From Berberis thunbergii (Eukaryota; Streptophyta; Magnoliopsida; Ranunculales; Berberidaceae), in contig QNQO01000553.1 of NCBI GenBank assembly GCA_003290165.1, positions 248,001 through 312,000 on the forward strand: a stretch of DNA of 64,000 nt, written 5' to 3'. The position numbers and the translations under genes are program-made. Below the pieces are notes generated by a model. That model was given only the letters and a program-made list of their open reading frames with translations, searched no databases and was not told where the DNA came from. Within the stretch, counting starts at the first letter, position 1, and every line of letters begins with the position of its first letter. Positions 32,397-45,208 of this stretch are shown here, one piece after another.

Positions 32397-34301
32397 AACT
32401 TTAAGAACAATCTATACAATTAATATAAAAAAAATCTAGGACTCTAAAAAAGTAGTTTATTCGAGTAAGAGCATCTCCAAATGTAAAAATTAAAATGGGA
32501 GATCAACTATCCCACATTATAACCAAAAGCTAAATTTAGGAGTCTTCATATTTCTTCATCACTCAAATTACATTCCCTATTTTTACCTTTTCATCATTAT
32601 TTTAAAGATCTCTTACACTTTTTCATCATTCATTCCTTTTGTTTTGATTTTTGATTTTGTTTTTAATTTGAAAATTAAGGATTTTGAAAATTTTTAATGA
32701 TATTTCAAAATTTAGGGTATGGTTGGTTGTCCATAAATTCAAGGAAATTTAAATGTAAATTAAAACGGGAAATGATTTAGGGATCCATTGAAGCATACAA
32801 TTTCTCACACAAGACCCATACAATAGTTTTTGACTATTTTAAAGGATCCATTGAAGATGCTCTTATGATCTAGTTGCAATATAAAAAAAAAACATGATGA
32901 TGAATGGAATGAACGAGGAAAGAGATGAAGACTGACAAAAGGAGTAGGAAGTTGAGAGGAATAAAGGACAAGAATATAGTATTTATTTATTAGATGAATT
33001 ATAAAACTCAAAAACATTGATCTTGGCCGAGATTCACATTTCTAACAAGTTTTTTTGCAATGCATATTTTATACATTTCATTAATTGTAAGCACTGAAGT
33101 TTAATAATAAAATAATATAACGATTGGGGTGGAGTCCCAAATAATATCCCCAATTTCCCTTTCTTTCAATGTAGGGTCAAAACCTTAAATTTTTTTTTTT
33201 CTTTTTTTATCGTTTATTCACAATTATTTCTTCATCTTGCACTAATTTTTTATGCTACCAAACACAACCTAAATATGACTTTGTGTGAGCTTCTCTGTGT
33301 TCATTATGCAAATTTTGTAAGAACTAATATAGTGTGCTGACGGAGATCTACCAAATAAGTTTGTTGATTGAAAGCTACGCCATCTTTCAATAATAGAATT
33401 AAAAATCATGTAAGCAGTATGTTTAGCAACAGTAAGATAATATTAAAGCTGCTGAAGTTTGAAATTCACCCAAACTTAATATACTAATAAGCAATACCAA
33501 TCTTCACACATTGAATAACAATATATATATATACATATACCATATAATGTTAGTTCTCCTTAGGAACGATACCCATATGAATTTATTTTGATTTTTGGAA
33601 TGTTCAAAATGTCCTTTAAATTCTATCATATTTACAAAAAAAACCAATAATTAAATGAATAGTAGTTAGGATAATTTTGTCATTTTAAACCCTCTCCCAT
33701 ATTTAGATTATTTTATTTAGAATCTCAATAATAATTTTACTTAGAATATATATGCCTAAAGTTTGTCCCTCTTAAATATATATGCCTTTAAAATTATAAA
33801 TAATTATCTTATTTAAAATTACAATAATAATTTTATTTATTATTAAAAGGTTGTAATAAAATACACCCTACTGCTCTTGACAAATACATCCTTCTCATTT
33901 TACAAATTCCTTTTTTGGATAAAATTAGAAAAATAAAAATAAAAACATTGACAAAAAACTTTCCCATTTCGTCCACTAGAGGACTCACAACTTCGTTCAC
34001 ATCTGATCACAATGGATTAGACACCGTTGGATATATCACCAGTTAGAAGCAGATTGTGAACAATGTTGGTCCCGAAAATCTGTTTGTTTCGACCAGAAAC
34101 AAATAAGCCACGTGGCAGGAATACGGAAAGCAGTATTTGAAATCTACAAATGGGTTTTAATTTAGAAAATCTGTACTCACTCATCTCGTCGTCTCTTCAA
34201 AATTTTTTTTGAAGAGAAACAATACTTGAGAGAGAGAAAATTGAAGTGTCCCTATTTTTCAAAAACGTAGCGTTTAAGTGAGAGTGAAAGAGAGAGAGGT
34301 G

Positions 34302-34508
34302 ATGTTATTTTCCCGTCAAGACAAATCAAACTCAAATCAATCGTGTTACTTCATCTCTTCTTCTTCTTCTTCTTCTCTCTCTTCACTCTCAACTTCACCT
34401 TTCTCTCTACTCTCTATGATTGAGTTTGATTTCTGCAACAATGTTGGTCGTAACAGTAACGGTAACGGAGTATTGACGGAGTTACGTTTTAGGTTTTCAG
34501 GTGAATAG
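34302..34508 (+). other. Possible upstream ORF in the leader of the Ser/Pro-rich gene
   Basis: An ATG at 34302 opens 68 codons (MLFSRQDKSNSNQSC, then a Ser run encoded by a tct/tcc tract) ending 280 bp before the main start. The region is CT-rich (cttcttcttcttcttctctc), typical of a plant 5'UTR. A leader intron is possible (ttcag/gtgaat at 34500 to ttttttag at 34705). Whether transcription starts above 34302 is not shown. Confidence 0.3.
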
Positions 34509-34791
34509 AGAGTGAGAGGAGTGAGACGTTAATTTTAACGGCGAAATGATGATGGTGTGCTTTCAAAGAAGGTAGTCAGCTTTGGACCTCGTTTGCAGAT
34601 CTATTGTTTGTGCATTTGGTTTCGAGGGAATCTGATGGTTGTTTTTGGGGTAGAAAGTTTGGAATCTTGGTAGGTGTGAGCGAGTTAGGTGTTTTTTTTT
34701 TTAGGTGGAGATCTCGACTGAGCAAGTGAGGGAACTGTTTGGTTTGGTTTGTTAGTGAAAATTTGCTGGTGAAGAGTAGGGGGATTTGAAG

Positions 34792-37700
34792 ATGAATCGA
34801 AGTTTTAGGGCACATGAATCGCAAATGCAGACGTCCGTACAGAGGAGGCCACAGGGAAGGAACAATAACCATCTTGGAGCGTCGATGATGAAGGAGAAGG
34901 AAGAGGAGCTTGCTTGGTTTCTCGAAATGCGGAAGCGCGAGAAGGAGCGGAACGATCTTCTGCTTAACTCAGAGGAATTTGATGCCCCATTAGGTATTGC
35001 TTTTGTATTCAAAGTTGTTTACTTGATTATGTACTTATCAGGGAGTTTTGTTCAGTCTAATTAAGTGTGTTTGTTGGTTTAAATTAGTGTTAATGTCCAA
35101 ATTCAATTTAGGGTTTAGTTTCTTCAAGATTTTTTTTCTTTATGGAATCGAAGATTAGATGGAATTTTGGTGTTTAGAATTTAGGGAATAATTAGGACAC
35201 TGGATAATGTTTCCAAATGTATTATTTTTTGGCATAATTACGAACCTTGGAGTCCAACTTGCAACTTGGTTATGTTGTTATCATATTAGTAGCTTGTCAA
35301 AGCCTAAGTTCATGGATACTCAAGTACAAATTTTGGTTCGGACTTCAGTATTTACAGTATCTATGTAAATTTTAATCTTATTTTATGAATAGTAAAACTA
35401 CAACAAAGGAAGTCTGGCTGAATTTAAAAGTTTTCTTACTTTATGGTTGCAGGATCTAAACCTGGCAGTTCTCCCATATTCAAGATTGTGCAATCTGCAC
35501 CAACACGGAAGACAGCCACCGATGATTTTCTAAATTCTGACAATGATAAAAGCGACTATGATTGGTAATACAAACGAGTTGCTTTATGATTGAATCCTTT
35601 TGTTGCATTTTCTTAGTCTATCTTCACACTTTCTAAATTCAAGCACTTGATTAGCATGTTCAGCAACATTAGCAATTTTCTTATCGTGTTGATCTCGTCA
35701 CCTTTGCCTTGTTAACTTTCTTTGTTAGATTATCTGTGTAATAAACAAGTGGATTGTTTCCTTTTTCTTATTACTGACACTTATTTAGTCACCCAACCAA
35801 TTGCTTCAAAGACACTAAACATTGACACCTTTTTCTTTTTTATTTTGTTTGATAGTGGGGAATGTCACCTGATCCAAGTTAACGATATCTTTTTTATACA
35901 ACAATGTAAAACCATATATCTCGAGGAAAGAGAAAATATGATCAACTGCTCAAGAGAAGTGCCTTATTCTTATCCATCATCTCATTCTCAACCATGATAG
36001 CCGATAATTCATGAAAAATGCAGTTTAATGTGGCAAGTTGTTCGAGAAAAGTTCTGTACCTTTCACACTCTGTAGGGTGGGTGGGAAGTTGTTGCTATCT
36101 ACAACCAATTCTCTAGTCATCTTCGTGTGCAAACTTTAAACTTATGCTAAAACCCACTCACATTGATAGCAAATAAAATAAAATAAAATAAAATTGTGAA
36201 GCATTACTTTATAACTTGTTAGACTTAGAACCTCCAAATCATATTCTTTCTTGTCATTGTCGTCTGAAAATCATGTGAAACAATATCTAAACTGTTTTGG
36301 ATAACGCATTTATGGCTTCCTTTTGCGACATGGCCATAATTTTTATTTTGTTTTATTTTTCCCATACAATTCTCTACCTCAAACTTTATGTTTGATATAC
36401 TCGCAATCATTTCGATGTCAGGCATCTTGCTCAGATTTCAATTTCTCCTTAAACTGCATATTTACTTCCACACATTCTCGTTTGAAAAGATTCAAATCCT
36501 TTGAAATGAAATATACATATTAAATAAATTACAATGAGAATAAATACTTTCCCAACCAAGCTGGTTTATGAAGTCGCACCATTCTCAACTCTTTTGCAAT
36601 GATAACTGATCATGGAGAAACTTTTCCTCGTGTTGAAAGAACCTTAAAAGGAATCCAATAAAACTCACAGAATCTATTTGTGATTTACTATAGAGAAAAC
36701 CGTGTCTAAACTCCAAAAGTTCTTGATTTTGGCCTGCCTCTTATGACTCTTGGCAATTTTGAATCCAATGGAAATTTCTCTAACGCTCTCCAAAGGCTTC
36801 TATTTAAAAAATTCACCAGTCTTATGTGTTGGTGCACAAACTCGTGGAACATCAGTTCTTGTCCTAATGAAAGAGCAATTCTTTTCTTCATGCCTGATGC
36901 TGTGGATATCCTAGCCTAACCAACCAGTGGACCTTAAGTGTGGTGTTTTATCTGAAAGGCCTTCACTTTAGTAGATAATGCCTTATTTTGTTATTCTTCA
37001 CACAGTGTGACATTATGTCTCACATGTAGAACTAATCCTAGGATTGAACCGAGCAACAAGGCCAATAGTCTCATCTTAGTGACTTTCAAGCTCCGGTGGT
37101 TCACATTCTATTCGAAATTTCATAAGTGTTCTCTACTTGAAAAACCTTTACTTCTACTATTCCACCATGAACACTTGCATTTATCCACATATCACCTTGA
37201 GCACTTGCCAAATCCAGCCATGAGTTAATCTTTTGGAACATGACGTATGCTCTTGGAATTCATGAAGAGTCTTTTTGGAATCACACTCTTGTTATCTCTA
37301 GCTTGTGCAACAGAATAGCACTGTCATTAGGGTTGGCTTTTGAATATTGTTAATTGGGAAAACTTGCTTGGTTCTGTTTTTGTTCATGTTGTTGTTCTTG
37401 GTTGCTTTGTAGGTCATCTTGACCTCATTTGTCTTTCATTTCTTCTTTTTAATAAGTTACATTTCACCAATCAGAACAGAAAAAGTGTATATCTCAATGG
37501 TATAAAGAAGTGGGCTATGTAAGCACCATCTACTTATGGATGATAACCGTTTCTTCAAATTTCTTAGTGGGACTTACTAACATTAGCCTAATAAATTCAT
37601 ATTATATCTTCTTATCAGTGATTCCAGTTGACATGTTCTCAGTTTCTGCATTCTTAAAAGCATTAAAAATTGGCAGAGCTAAGTTTCTCTTGTTTAGAAG

Positions 37701-40700
37701 TCAACCACGAGTCTTGAAAGATTCTTAGTAGTGCTGCTCATGCAAATATATTATTTGGTTCCGCAAAAACCATTACAAGCATTCCGATTGTCACTATTCC
37801 TTGGTACATGGTTTGTGAGACTTGCTCTCACTTTAGTTATTAAATACTAGTCAGTCGAAGATATTGGATGGGATTAGTATTAGTATCAGTGGAAATTGGT
37901 ATGTGTTGCAATACATTGCATCTTTATTGTAAAATTATTGAACCATGGTCTGTCCTAATAGGATTGTGTATTTATAAGCGTCTACAATGTTAGTATTTGT
38001 GCACATTTGTTATATTGATTTAGCTGTATTTGAATGGAAAGTTGATGTATTTTGAAGTAAAGTTGTATTATCATAAACAAGTTAAAAGACATTTGAACAT
38101 GGCTGATAAAGATAAATTTCTGATGGGGAAACATGATTTTTGTTTTAGCAATTTAATGAAGTAGTGAATGAAGGACTTTTGTCAGAGATTGATGTAGAAC
38201 AACACACAAAATTTGAGATTTTGTACGGAGGCTGTGGTGTACTGATGTGTCGAACTCAAATGGAGTGTTATTTTTATATCAGTTTTTATTTTCTCCAAGG
38301 AGTAGGGTTTCAAACTCTCATTTATCCCATAGGCACGTCACATTCAATGTAGTTGTTAGTTGCACTCGGTCGGTACAAATGAAGTGCTATTGCTAATTGA
38401 CTACTTACATATTTTATTGATGAAAATGCAACATTAGAAACTTGTCCCAGGCATAGTTGATGCCAAAACTCTTAGAAATAAAGACTCTAGCAACTCCTTT
38501 GCTATCTTCAATTAATTCCATTTCTGACACTCCAGTGGTACGAATACACGGATACTAAGTATCAGACATGCCGACTAAAATACCAACTAATAAAGGAATA
38601 CATTCGTGCCACAATAATATTATTATTTTTCCAGCTATGAGCTTTATTTTCTTAGCTAAATATTTTTTACTTGTAGATCAATCTTGCAACAAATGTACTA
38701 TCTTGCGATCATCCATTATATACTTACAACATTTGTAAGAAATTGAAACCTTGTAAAAATGAAAAGTTTGATGATGTAGGCATTGACTTTCTGTTGTCCA
38801 ATGCATATTTGCGTATTCAATATACATCTGACACAGGATTTACTTCAGTTAAGTGTCCTTGTTACACAAGTCATTCATAGACAAGTTGCAATAGATACCC
38901 ACAGGAAGGAGTTGAGGGCACACATGTTTCTTTTGCGATAGTTTCTAATTTGTCTACTATTCACTAGCTACAAGATGATATTTTTTTTTGGTGGGGAAAG
39001 CTTCCATTATAGATTTATTTCGAGAATGTCAGCTATATTTAGGATTGGCTAGTTAAAAGAGACATTATTTCATTATCTGTTGTAGTAACTGATCATCGTA
39101 AAGTATCTTTGCTATGATTACAAGAATAATGCCATATTTTGATGGGTATGTTTACTTATTTAACATGTAACGATAGGTTCAGATTTTCCTTGAATGGCGC
39201 TCAATTTGATATGTTCTTAGTGTTGCTAGTATCGATACATATTATATTTTCCTGTTTCCAGGCTTCTGACTCCACCTGGAACTCCTCTTTTCCCTTCATT
39301 GGAGATGGAATCACAGAAAACTGTTATGAGTGAAGGTGGAACTCCTGATTCTCGTCGCACTGCACTGAAATCAAGGGTAAGAAACTTAACATTCTTATGC
39401 TTTTTAATTCCTTTCAAAGTGAAAATCTCAGATATTTGGGTGCCAGATCAGTTTACTTGTCTTGTCTTAAATTATAACATGTTTGGAAAAGTACTGTCAG
39501 CCTTAAATGGGTGGTGCATCTTCCCAAGGATTCAAAGATAGTTTGAACTTGAACTCCAAGTTCAAACATTATGCAGAAGTTTCACTAAATTTCTTTTATG
39601 ATCCAGGACTAGGAGTACTATAACATATCATACAACATCAAACTGAAGGAATCTGAATAAACTTCATATTGATTCTGTCTTGCTAACTTTTTTATCATTA
39701 AATGCAGAACTTTTCCTCGGGAATGACTGAAAATTTATCCTCTTCTACGTAAACTACGGCTCTTTGCTTTATAAATATAAATATAAATATAAATAGTCAA
39801 CATAGTTATGAAACGCGTGTCAAAACACGTTGTTTATATGATAGAAAATTTATCCTCTTCTACAGTTCTACGTAAACTACGGCTCTTTGCTTTATAAATA
39901 TAAATAGTCAACATAGTTATGAAACGCGTGTCAAAACACGTTGTTTATATGATAGAAAATTTATCCTCTTCTACAGTTCTACGTAAACTACGGCTCTTTG
40001 CTTTATAAATATAAATGTAAATATAAATATAAATATAAATATAAATATAAATATAAATATAAATATAAATATAAATATAAATATAATATAAATATAATTA
40101 TAAATATAAATATAAATATAAATATAAATATAAATAGTCAACATAGTTATGAAACGCTTGTCAAAACACATTGTTTATATGATAGAATATAACTTGCGGA
40201 ATAACAAAAATTGAAGGATCGTGCTAGAAATCAAATAAATTGAAAGACAAAGTAAATAAACGACAAATTAACGAAACGATAAATAAACAAAATAAACTTC
40301 TTTTCATTACTCAACTGATGATCTCCTATTTATTAAAAACAAACCCTAAACCTAATAGGAAACAATGTTCTAATAATACTAGAATTCTTAATATGTCTTA
40401 AATACTATTAATACTAATATTACTATCCTAATTACATCAATCTCCCCGGGTTGAAGACGCTCGCCCTCGAGCTTAAAGTCGAAGATGACTGATGAGCACA
40501 AGCAACAAGTCATTGAACATAAGGCGAAGTGCACGCGAAATAGTCTTCCCTGAAACTTGGCACGATGCACACTGGCTAAAAATCGAGGAACCAACTCAGA
40601 AAGAAATCAAGACAACTCAAAGAACCAAAAGCTGCAATTACCTGAAAAGTCGCCTGTGCATAAGTTCGTGTTACAAAAATATCCCAATACGGATCAATAT

Positions 40701-43700
40701 AGTCATCGTCACTCACTATGTCTGCCTCTATGGGAACATCCCTTGTTTGCTAAAAAATGGTAAAGAAGTGACACAAGTCAAAAATCGAGAACATATGACG
40801 GTGCCCTTAACTTCTTCAAAAAGTTGGATGGATTTTGACAAACAATAGGGCTTATCCGGGCAAGGTCATCTACATCCAATAGTGCCTGAAGATCTTGAAT
40901 GTTGTCAGTAGCGATCTTGTGCAGTGCTCAGTACATTTCCATAATTTCTTTCCAAGACTATCCGAGTTTGACTCAACCTGCATAACGGTGGATGTGGTAG
41001 TAGGGTGTACATCACTAGTTGCTAGGGGTAAGGGTGGGGCTGTAGGGCAAATTGGTTTAGGTAGTAGCGGTTTTATGTCATGGGCCACTGAAGGAGGCGG
41101 TAGTATAGGAGACCCAAGTTTAGAATGAGTGTAAGAGGGGACATAGGTGGTTTGAGGTGGAAAATACTAAATTGGAAGATAATCGCTATAAGACACTGTG
41201 GGGTAATTGATTGCACTTGTGCTATATTGGTACTGGTATGAGGACGGGGAATATGATGGGTAGGATAGGAGTGATAGGGGTATGTATACGGGTCATAATA
41301 TTGGTCACTTAATATATATATAAGCTGGTGGGATGCTCATACTGATTCTAGGGTGGAAATAGCTGTTAGGACAAGGACTTAAGGGAAAATAATGGGGCAG
41401 AGACTAACTAAAAAAGAATTCAGACAGGGATCTGAGCAGAGACTTTATGGAAATATCTCTTCTTCCTCCTTCGACTGATATAGATGAGGGGGGCTTGCGA
41501 TTGGGACAATGGCTGCTGGGGTGGTGGCTGGTTTTGGACGATGGTGATGACGATCAATTAGGGCTGAAAACCGAACCGTCGGTTCGGTTTTTCACCTAAA
41601 CCGTGAACCGAACCGACTTAGGTCGGTTTTAAAATTTTCAAACCGAAACTAAACCGACCATTAACAAAACCGATCCGAAACCGAACCGATTCCAATTTAT
41701 GCAAACCGTAACCGAACCGAATCGACTAAAATCGAACCAAAACCGAAATAAAACCGAACCGAACCGAATATTTAAATATATTATATTATTTATATATAAA
41801 AATATTTTTATATATAAATAATATAATATATTTAAATATTCGGTTCGGTTCGGTTCGGTTTGGTCGGTTTAAATCACATAGAAACCGAAAACCGAACCGA
41901 CCACTTCGGTTTTGCATTTTTTTAAACCGAAACCGATCCGAACCGAATTTAAACCGAACCAATCGGTTCGGTTTTGATCGGTTCGGTCGGTTTGATCGGT
42001 TTGATCGGTTTTTTGTTCAGCCCTACAATCAATAGTGTTTGAGGGTTTGGGAGGCGATCGAACAGGGAATGGTGAATGTCTGACTCAATCGGCGGGGAAG
42101 GTGAGGTACCTTGTTTGACTGTGATGGGCTGTTATGTGATGGGCTGTTATGAGATGGTGGCTGCCGATTGGAGGTGATGCTTGTCGGAGGTGGTGCCGAC
42201 CGATGAAGGCTATGAAAGTGGGGAACGGTTGAAGCTTACGATCTAGTGCTGGTGATTCTGGATTTGAGGAACTGGGGTGGCTATTGATGATGCTGTCGGG
42301 CAGACTGAGGTTGCGATGTGCCGGTGATTTCTTCTTCTTCTTCTCTATTTTTCTTCTCAGCTTCTCTTCGAATCTTCAATGATCCTCAATCTTCTTCCGT
42401 CGAACCTTTTGTTTTCTAACCGAACGAACTAAAATCATTAGGCTCTGATACCAATTGATAGAATATAACTTACGAAATAACGAAAATTGAAAGATAATGT
42501 TGAAAATCAAATCAATTGAATGATAAAGTAAATCAATGATAAATAAACGAAATAAACTTATTGATTACAATGAATTACCTACGCTTCCATTTATAAAAAC
42601 AAACCATAACTTTATAGGTTATAGGAAATAATGTCCTAATAATAATATTAATATGCCTAAAATATTATTATTGCTAATATTACTACTATTCTAATTACAT
42701 CAGTATCATAAGATACAATGCAAAAATAATTATTTAGAAATCAAAATATATAGTATATTAATAGACATAAGATTCATTCAAGCAAGAAGGTATAAAAACA
42801 CTTCTATTCATATATGATTTGTGCAACACATATAAGTAAGTTATTGCCTATCAATATCGAACATCCATTCATTCATTAATGTCAGATGTACAAGCATGAT
42901 AAATCCCTGCATCTTCCTATATTAGTGTATTGTGAGATATGTATATAGCGTATCGATGAGGCTTAGAAATTATTCTATACTCGATGAATATCGTAAAGGT
43001 AGTGATAACTATGTTAATCATTAAAGAATTTTCTCGTTTTATAGATTTTTTATTTTCTTTTTATCCACACTTGGCAGTTTTTAAATGCGTTTGATTTTCC
43101 CGACGTTTTGCACTTGCATAATTTGTTTGAAAGCATTGCCATTGGGGGCTAACAAGCATGCCATGCCTTTCCTCTAGGCTTTTTGAATTACTTAATCTTG
43201 GATTCTGAAATAATGTCTCCTACAGCACACTTGGATATTTTTGTAAAGTTGCAGTACTCTGTAATAATTGGCATTGAGTGCAAATGCAAGAACTTTTAAT
43301 TCATAAATATCCTTATTATTTTTTTCAGATTTCATTGTTTTTACTGACTTGTGGAGTCGTTCTGTATTATCATCTGTTTATGAATTCACGCTGCAAAAAT
43401 ATTGTACTTTTGGTTGCAGTTAGTGAGTTCCCCAGCAGAGCCTGCTCCAAGGAGCAATCTAGCATCTAGGCAGCCTGCAATGTCTACTGGATTGAATACT
43501 TCAAGTGCAGGAATACGCAGGCCTTCATCGTCAGGAGGGCGATCAACTGCATCAAGACCTGCAACACCAACTGGACGCCCTACATTAACTAGCACAACTA
43601 AAGCTTCTAGGCCATCCACACCTACTTCAAGGGCCACATTATCTTCTTCCAGGATCACAGTTCCTCCAGCAAGGTTCTCGATTCCTTCTGCAAGGTCCTC

Positions 43701-45208
43701 TACTCCAACAGCCAGGCCCACTTTGTCAGCAAACAAGTCCACCTTACCAGCATCCAGGTCTGTACCAGCATCAAAGTCCACATCAAGGTCGGCAACCCCA
43801 ACACGACAACCATCAACCCCATCAAGCACTAATGTGTCTGGTCCTCCTAGCCGATCTTCTTCGGTGACCAGATCAGGCCCCACCATAACGAGGAATCCTG
43901 TGCCATCACGCGGAAGTAGTCCAGCACCCTCCCGTGGAAGTAATCCAGTGCCATCACGCGGAAGTAGTCCAGCACCCTCCCGTGGAAGTAATCCAGTGCC
44001 ATCACGCGGAAGTAGTCCGGCACCATCACATGGAAGTAATCCAGTGCCATCTCGAGGAAGTTCTCCAACAGTGAAGTCCAGATCTTGGAAGCCCTCTGAG
44101 ATGCCAGGATTTTCCCTTGAAGCTCCTCCTAATTTAAGAACTACAATGCCTGACAGACCAGTGTCTGCCACTAGGGGTAGGCCTGGAGCACCCAGTTCTC
44201 GATCTGGTTCTGTTGAGCCCGTTCCGAATGGAAGATCAAGAAGGCAGTCTTGCTCTCCTTCAAGAGGACGAGCTCCAAATGGAAGCATCCATAGTAGTGG
44301 GAGCTCTGTTCCTGCAGTTAGTCGAACGCGCCTCAGTGGCGGTGACAATGTGAGCCCTGTTCTTATTGGTACCAAGATGGTTGAAAGGGTAGTTAACATG
44401 AGGAAACTTGCACCTCCAAAGCAGGATAATCAACAGTCTACCCTGATCAACTCCAATGGAAAATCCTCGTCTCCTGATAGCTCAGGCTTTGGAAGAAATC
44501 TCTCAAAGAAATCTTTAGATATGGCACTGAGGCATATGGTATGTATTCCTCACCTTCTACATTATCCCTTGCTTGAAACTTTTTAACTTGTGAGACAGGA
44601 TGGTTTATGTGTGACCAGGGTACATGTAGTTACTAGATGCATATTACCTGTCAATCTCCAGTGATGCAAATCTGAAATTAGATAGTGCATATGGTATTAT
44701 GCTGTGTATGGATCTATAAAAAAAAAAATTTGACAGGAGGCTAATGACGTTGATGAATGAAAGGAAGAAATATCATTTCAATGCTAAAATATTGCAGTCC
44801 CCCAACCGAGACCAAAAAAATAAATTTGGATGCCCTCTGGATAGTAGCCTTTTCTAAATATTATGAGGAAGGCTAAATGTTTTCATTGTGGACCTTCCGT
44901 ACATTTTGCGATATTTTAATTTTGACTTACTTTTGGGATTTCTGCAGGATATAAGGCGAAGTATTCCTGGTAGCATGCGCCCATTGATGACAAATATTCC
45001 AGCTTCCTCTATGTATAGTGTGAGATCTGGGCCAGTAAGAAGCAGGACGGTTAGTGTTTCAGACTCTCCACTCGCCACATGCAGTAATGCAAGTTCTGAG
45101 AGTGTCAATAACAATACCCTTTACTTGGATGCAAGTGATATAGAAGACATTGATATCGTCAGTGAGAGAGGAGATAGATCCTCTCCTGCAAGCCAGTCCG
45201 GCAGATGA
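34792..45208 (+). CDS. Basic Ser/Pro/Arg-rich protein, 602 aa, five exons (BPP-like microtubule-associated family)
   Basis: Exons: 34792-34993, 35453-35564, 39262-39376, 43420-44538, 44948-45208; phases agree and the sum is 1809 nt. The N-terminus has a charged helix (MMKEKEEELAWFLEMRKRE) followed by LLLNSEEFDAPLGSKPGSSP. The short segment YDWLLTPPGTPLFPSLE spans exons 2-3. The large exon 4 is low-complexity Ser/Pro/Arg/Thr, and the end is acidic (LDASDIEDIDIVSERGDRSS). This architecture matches plant proteins variously annotated as proline-rich, FLO11/mucin-like or BASIC PROLINE-RICH PROTEIN, some reported to bind microtubules; the function here is inferred from architecture only. I chose the first ATG before the conserved helix. 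Exon 4 contains a 16-residue tandem repeat (43894-44085). Introns 2 and 3 are 3.7 and 4.0 kb. Intron 3 is crowded with repeats. Confidence 0.85.
39729..40184 (+). repeat. Minisatellite with an embedded hexamer expansion in intron 3
   Basis: Three tandem units start at 39729, 39844 and 39955 with gaaaatttatcctcttctac. Each continues gtaaactacggctctttgct, a (taaata)n tract, then agtcaacatagttatgaaac and acacgttgtttatatgatag. The hexamer tract is 2-4 repeats in units 1 and 2, but about 130 bp in unit 3 (40007-40136). The hexamer therefore expanded after the unit was duplicated. Confidence 0.88.
40180..40439 (-). repeat. 3' LTR
   Basis: 260 bp, the partner of 42456-42702. Its left edge follows ttgtttata, which continues the last minisatellite unit; that unit itself contains tgatagaaa, so the exact edge is uncertain by a few bases. 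Confidence 0.75.
41559..42025 (+). mobile_element. hAT-type MITE of the CGGTT/AACCG family, copy 3, 467 bp, nested in the LTR element
   Basis: The ends are TAGGGCTGAAAACCGAACC and GGTTTTTTGTTCAGCCCTA. Flanks cgatcaat (41551-41558) and caatcaat (42026-42033) match at 7 of 8. The middle is a near-perfect AT palindrome (tatttatatataaaaatatt and its mirror). This copy has more aaccga/tcggtt repeats than the 325-bp copy at 21911, which accounts for its extra length. It lies inside the LTR element, so it arrived later. Confidence 0.88.
42456..42702 (-). repeat. 5' LTR with adjacent tRNA-Met primer-binding site
   Basis: 247 bp, the partner of 40180-40439, with TG/CA ends. The primer-binding site lies 2 bases inside (42441-42453 on the given strand). 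Confidence 0.8.
43894..44085 (+). repeat. In-frame 48-bp coding tandem repeat (16 residues) in exon 4
   Basis: Units start at 43894, 43942, 43990 and 44038. Each encodes NPVPSRGSSPAPSRGS or a close variant (one has SHGS; the last decays to SSPTVKSR). Within a unit the two halves are themselves related (NPVPSRGS / SPAPSRGS). Length polymorphism between individuals is likely. Confidence 0.92.

Larger units (their letters stand above)
30203..34150. other. Long AT-rich intergenic stretch
   Basis: About 4 kb with no convincing coding region on either strand. Recognised parts are a relic of the GGGACGGG-type hAT end at 31160-31243 and a foldback MITE at 32228-32396. A short (TA)n tract lies near 33523. 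The remainder shows only AT-rich, stop-rich sequence. Confidence 0.5.
40180..42702 (-). mobile_element. Non-autonomous LTR retrotransposon in intron 3, minus orientation
   Basis: Two direct repeats, 40180-40439 and 42456-42702, share tgatagaatataactt at one end and ctaattacatca at the other, with TG/CA termini and good similarity throughout. Next to the right-hand LTR lies ggctctgatacca (42441-42453), the complement of a TGGTATCAGAGCC primer-binding site for initiator tRNA-Met. This sets the element on the minus strand with its 5' LTR on the right. A purine run ggggaga (complement of 40441-40447) abuts the other LTR as polypurine tract. The internal region (about 2.0 kb, 467 bp of it a later hAT MITE) has no gag or pol frame, so the element depends on others. 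No clear 5-bp target duplication is seen. The LTRs are diverged, so it is not recent. Confidence 0.82.

Noticed and set aside
35722..37728. Several short open frames in intron 2 of the Ser/Pro-rich gene
   Set aside because: None has a recognisable domain, and the flanking exons join in frame without them; the stretch around 36700-37300 looks like old repeat sequence but could not be classified.
39971..40192. Ile/Tyr/Phe-repeat and Lys/Tyr-repeat open frames
   Set aside because: These are translations of the (taaata)n tract, not proteins.
41559..42025. Considered as a Stowaway MITE because of TA next to both ends
   Set aside because: The copy at 21911 compared with its empty site shows that the TA belongs to the element and that the duplication is 8 bp, so hAT fits and Tc1/mariner does not.
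43386..44399. 337-codon minus-strand open frame rich in Gly, Leu, Asp and Val
   Set aside because: It is the antisense shadow of exon 4 of the Ser/Pro/Arg-rich gene; the biased codons of the real exon keep the opposite strand open.
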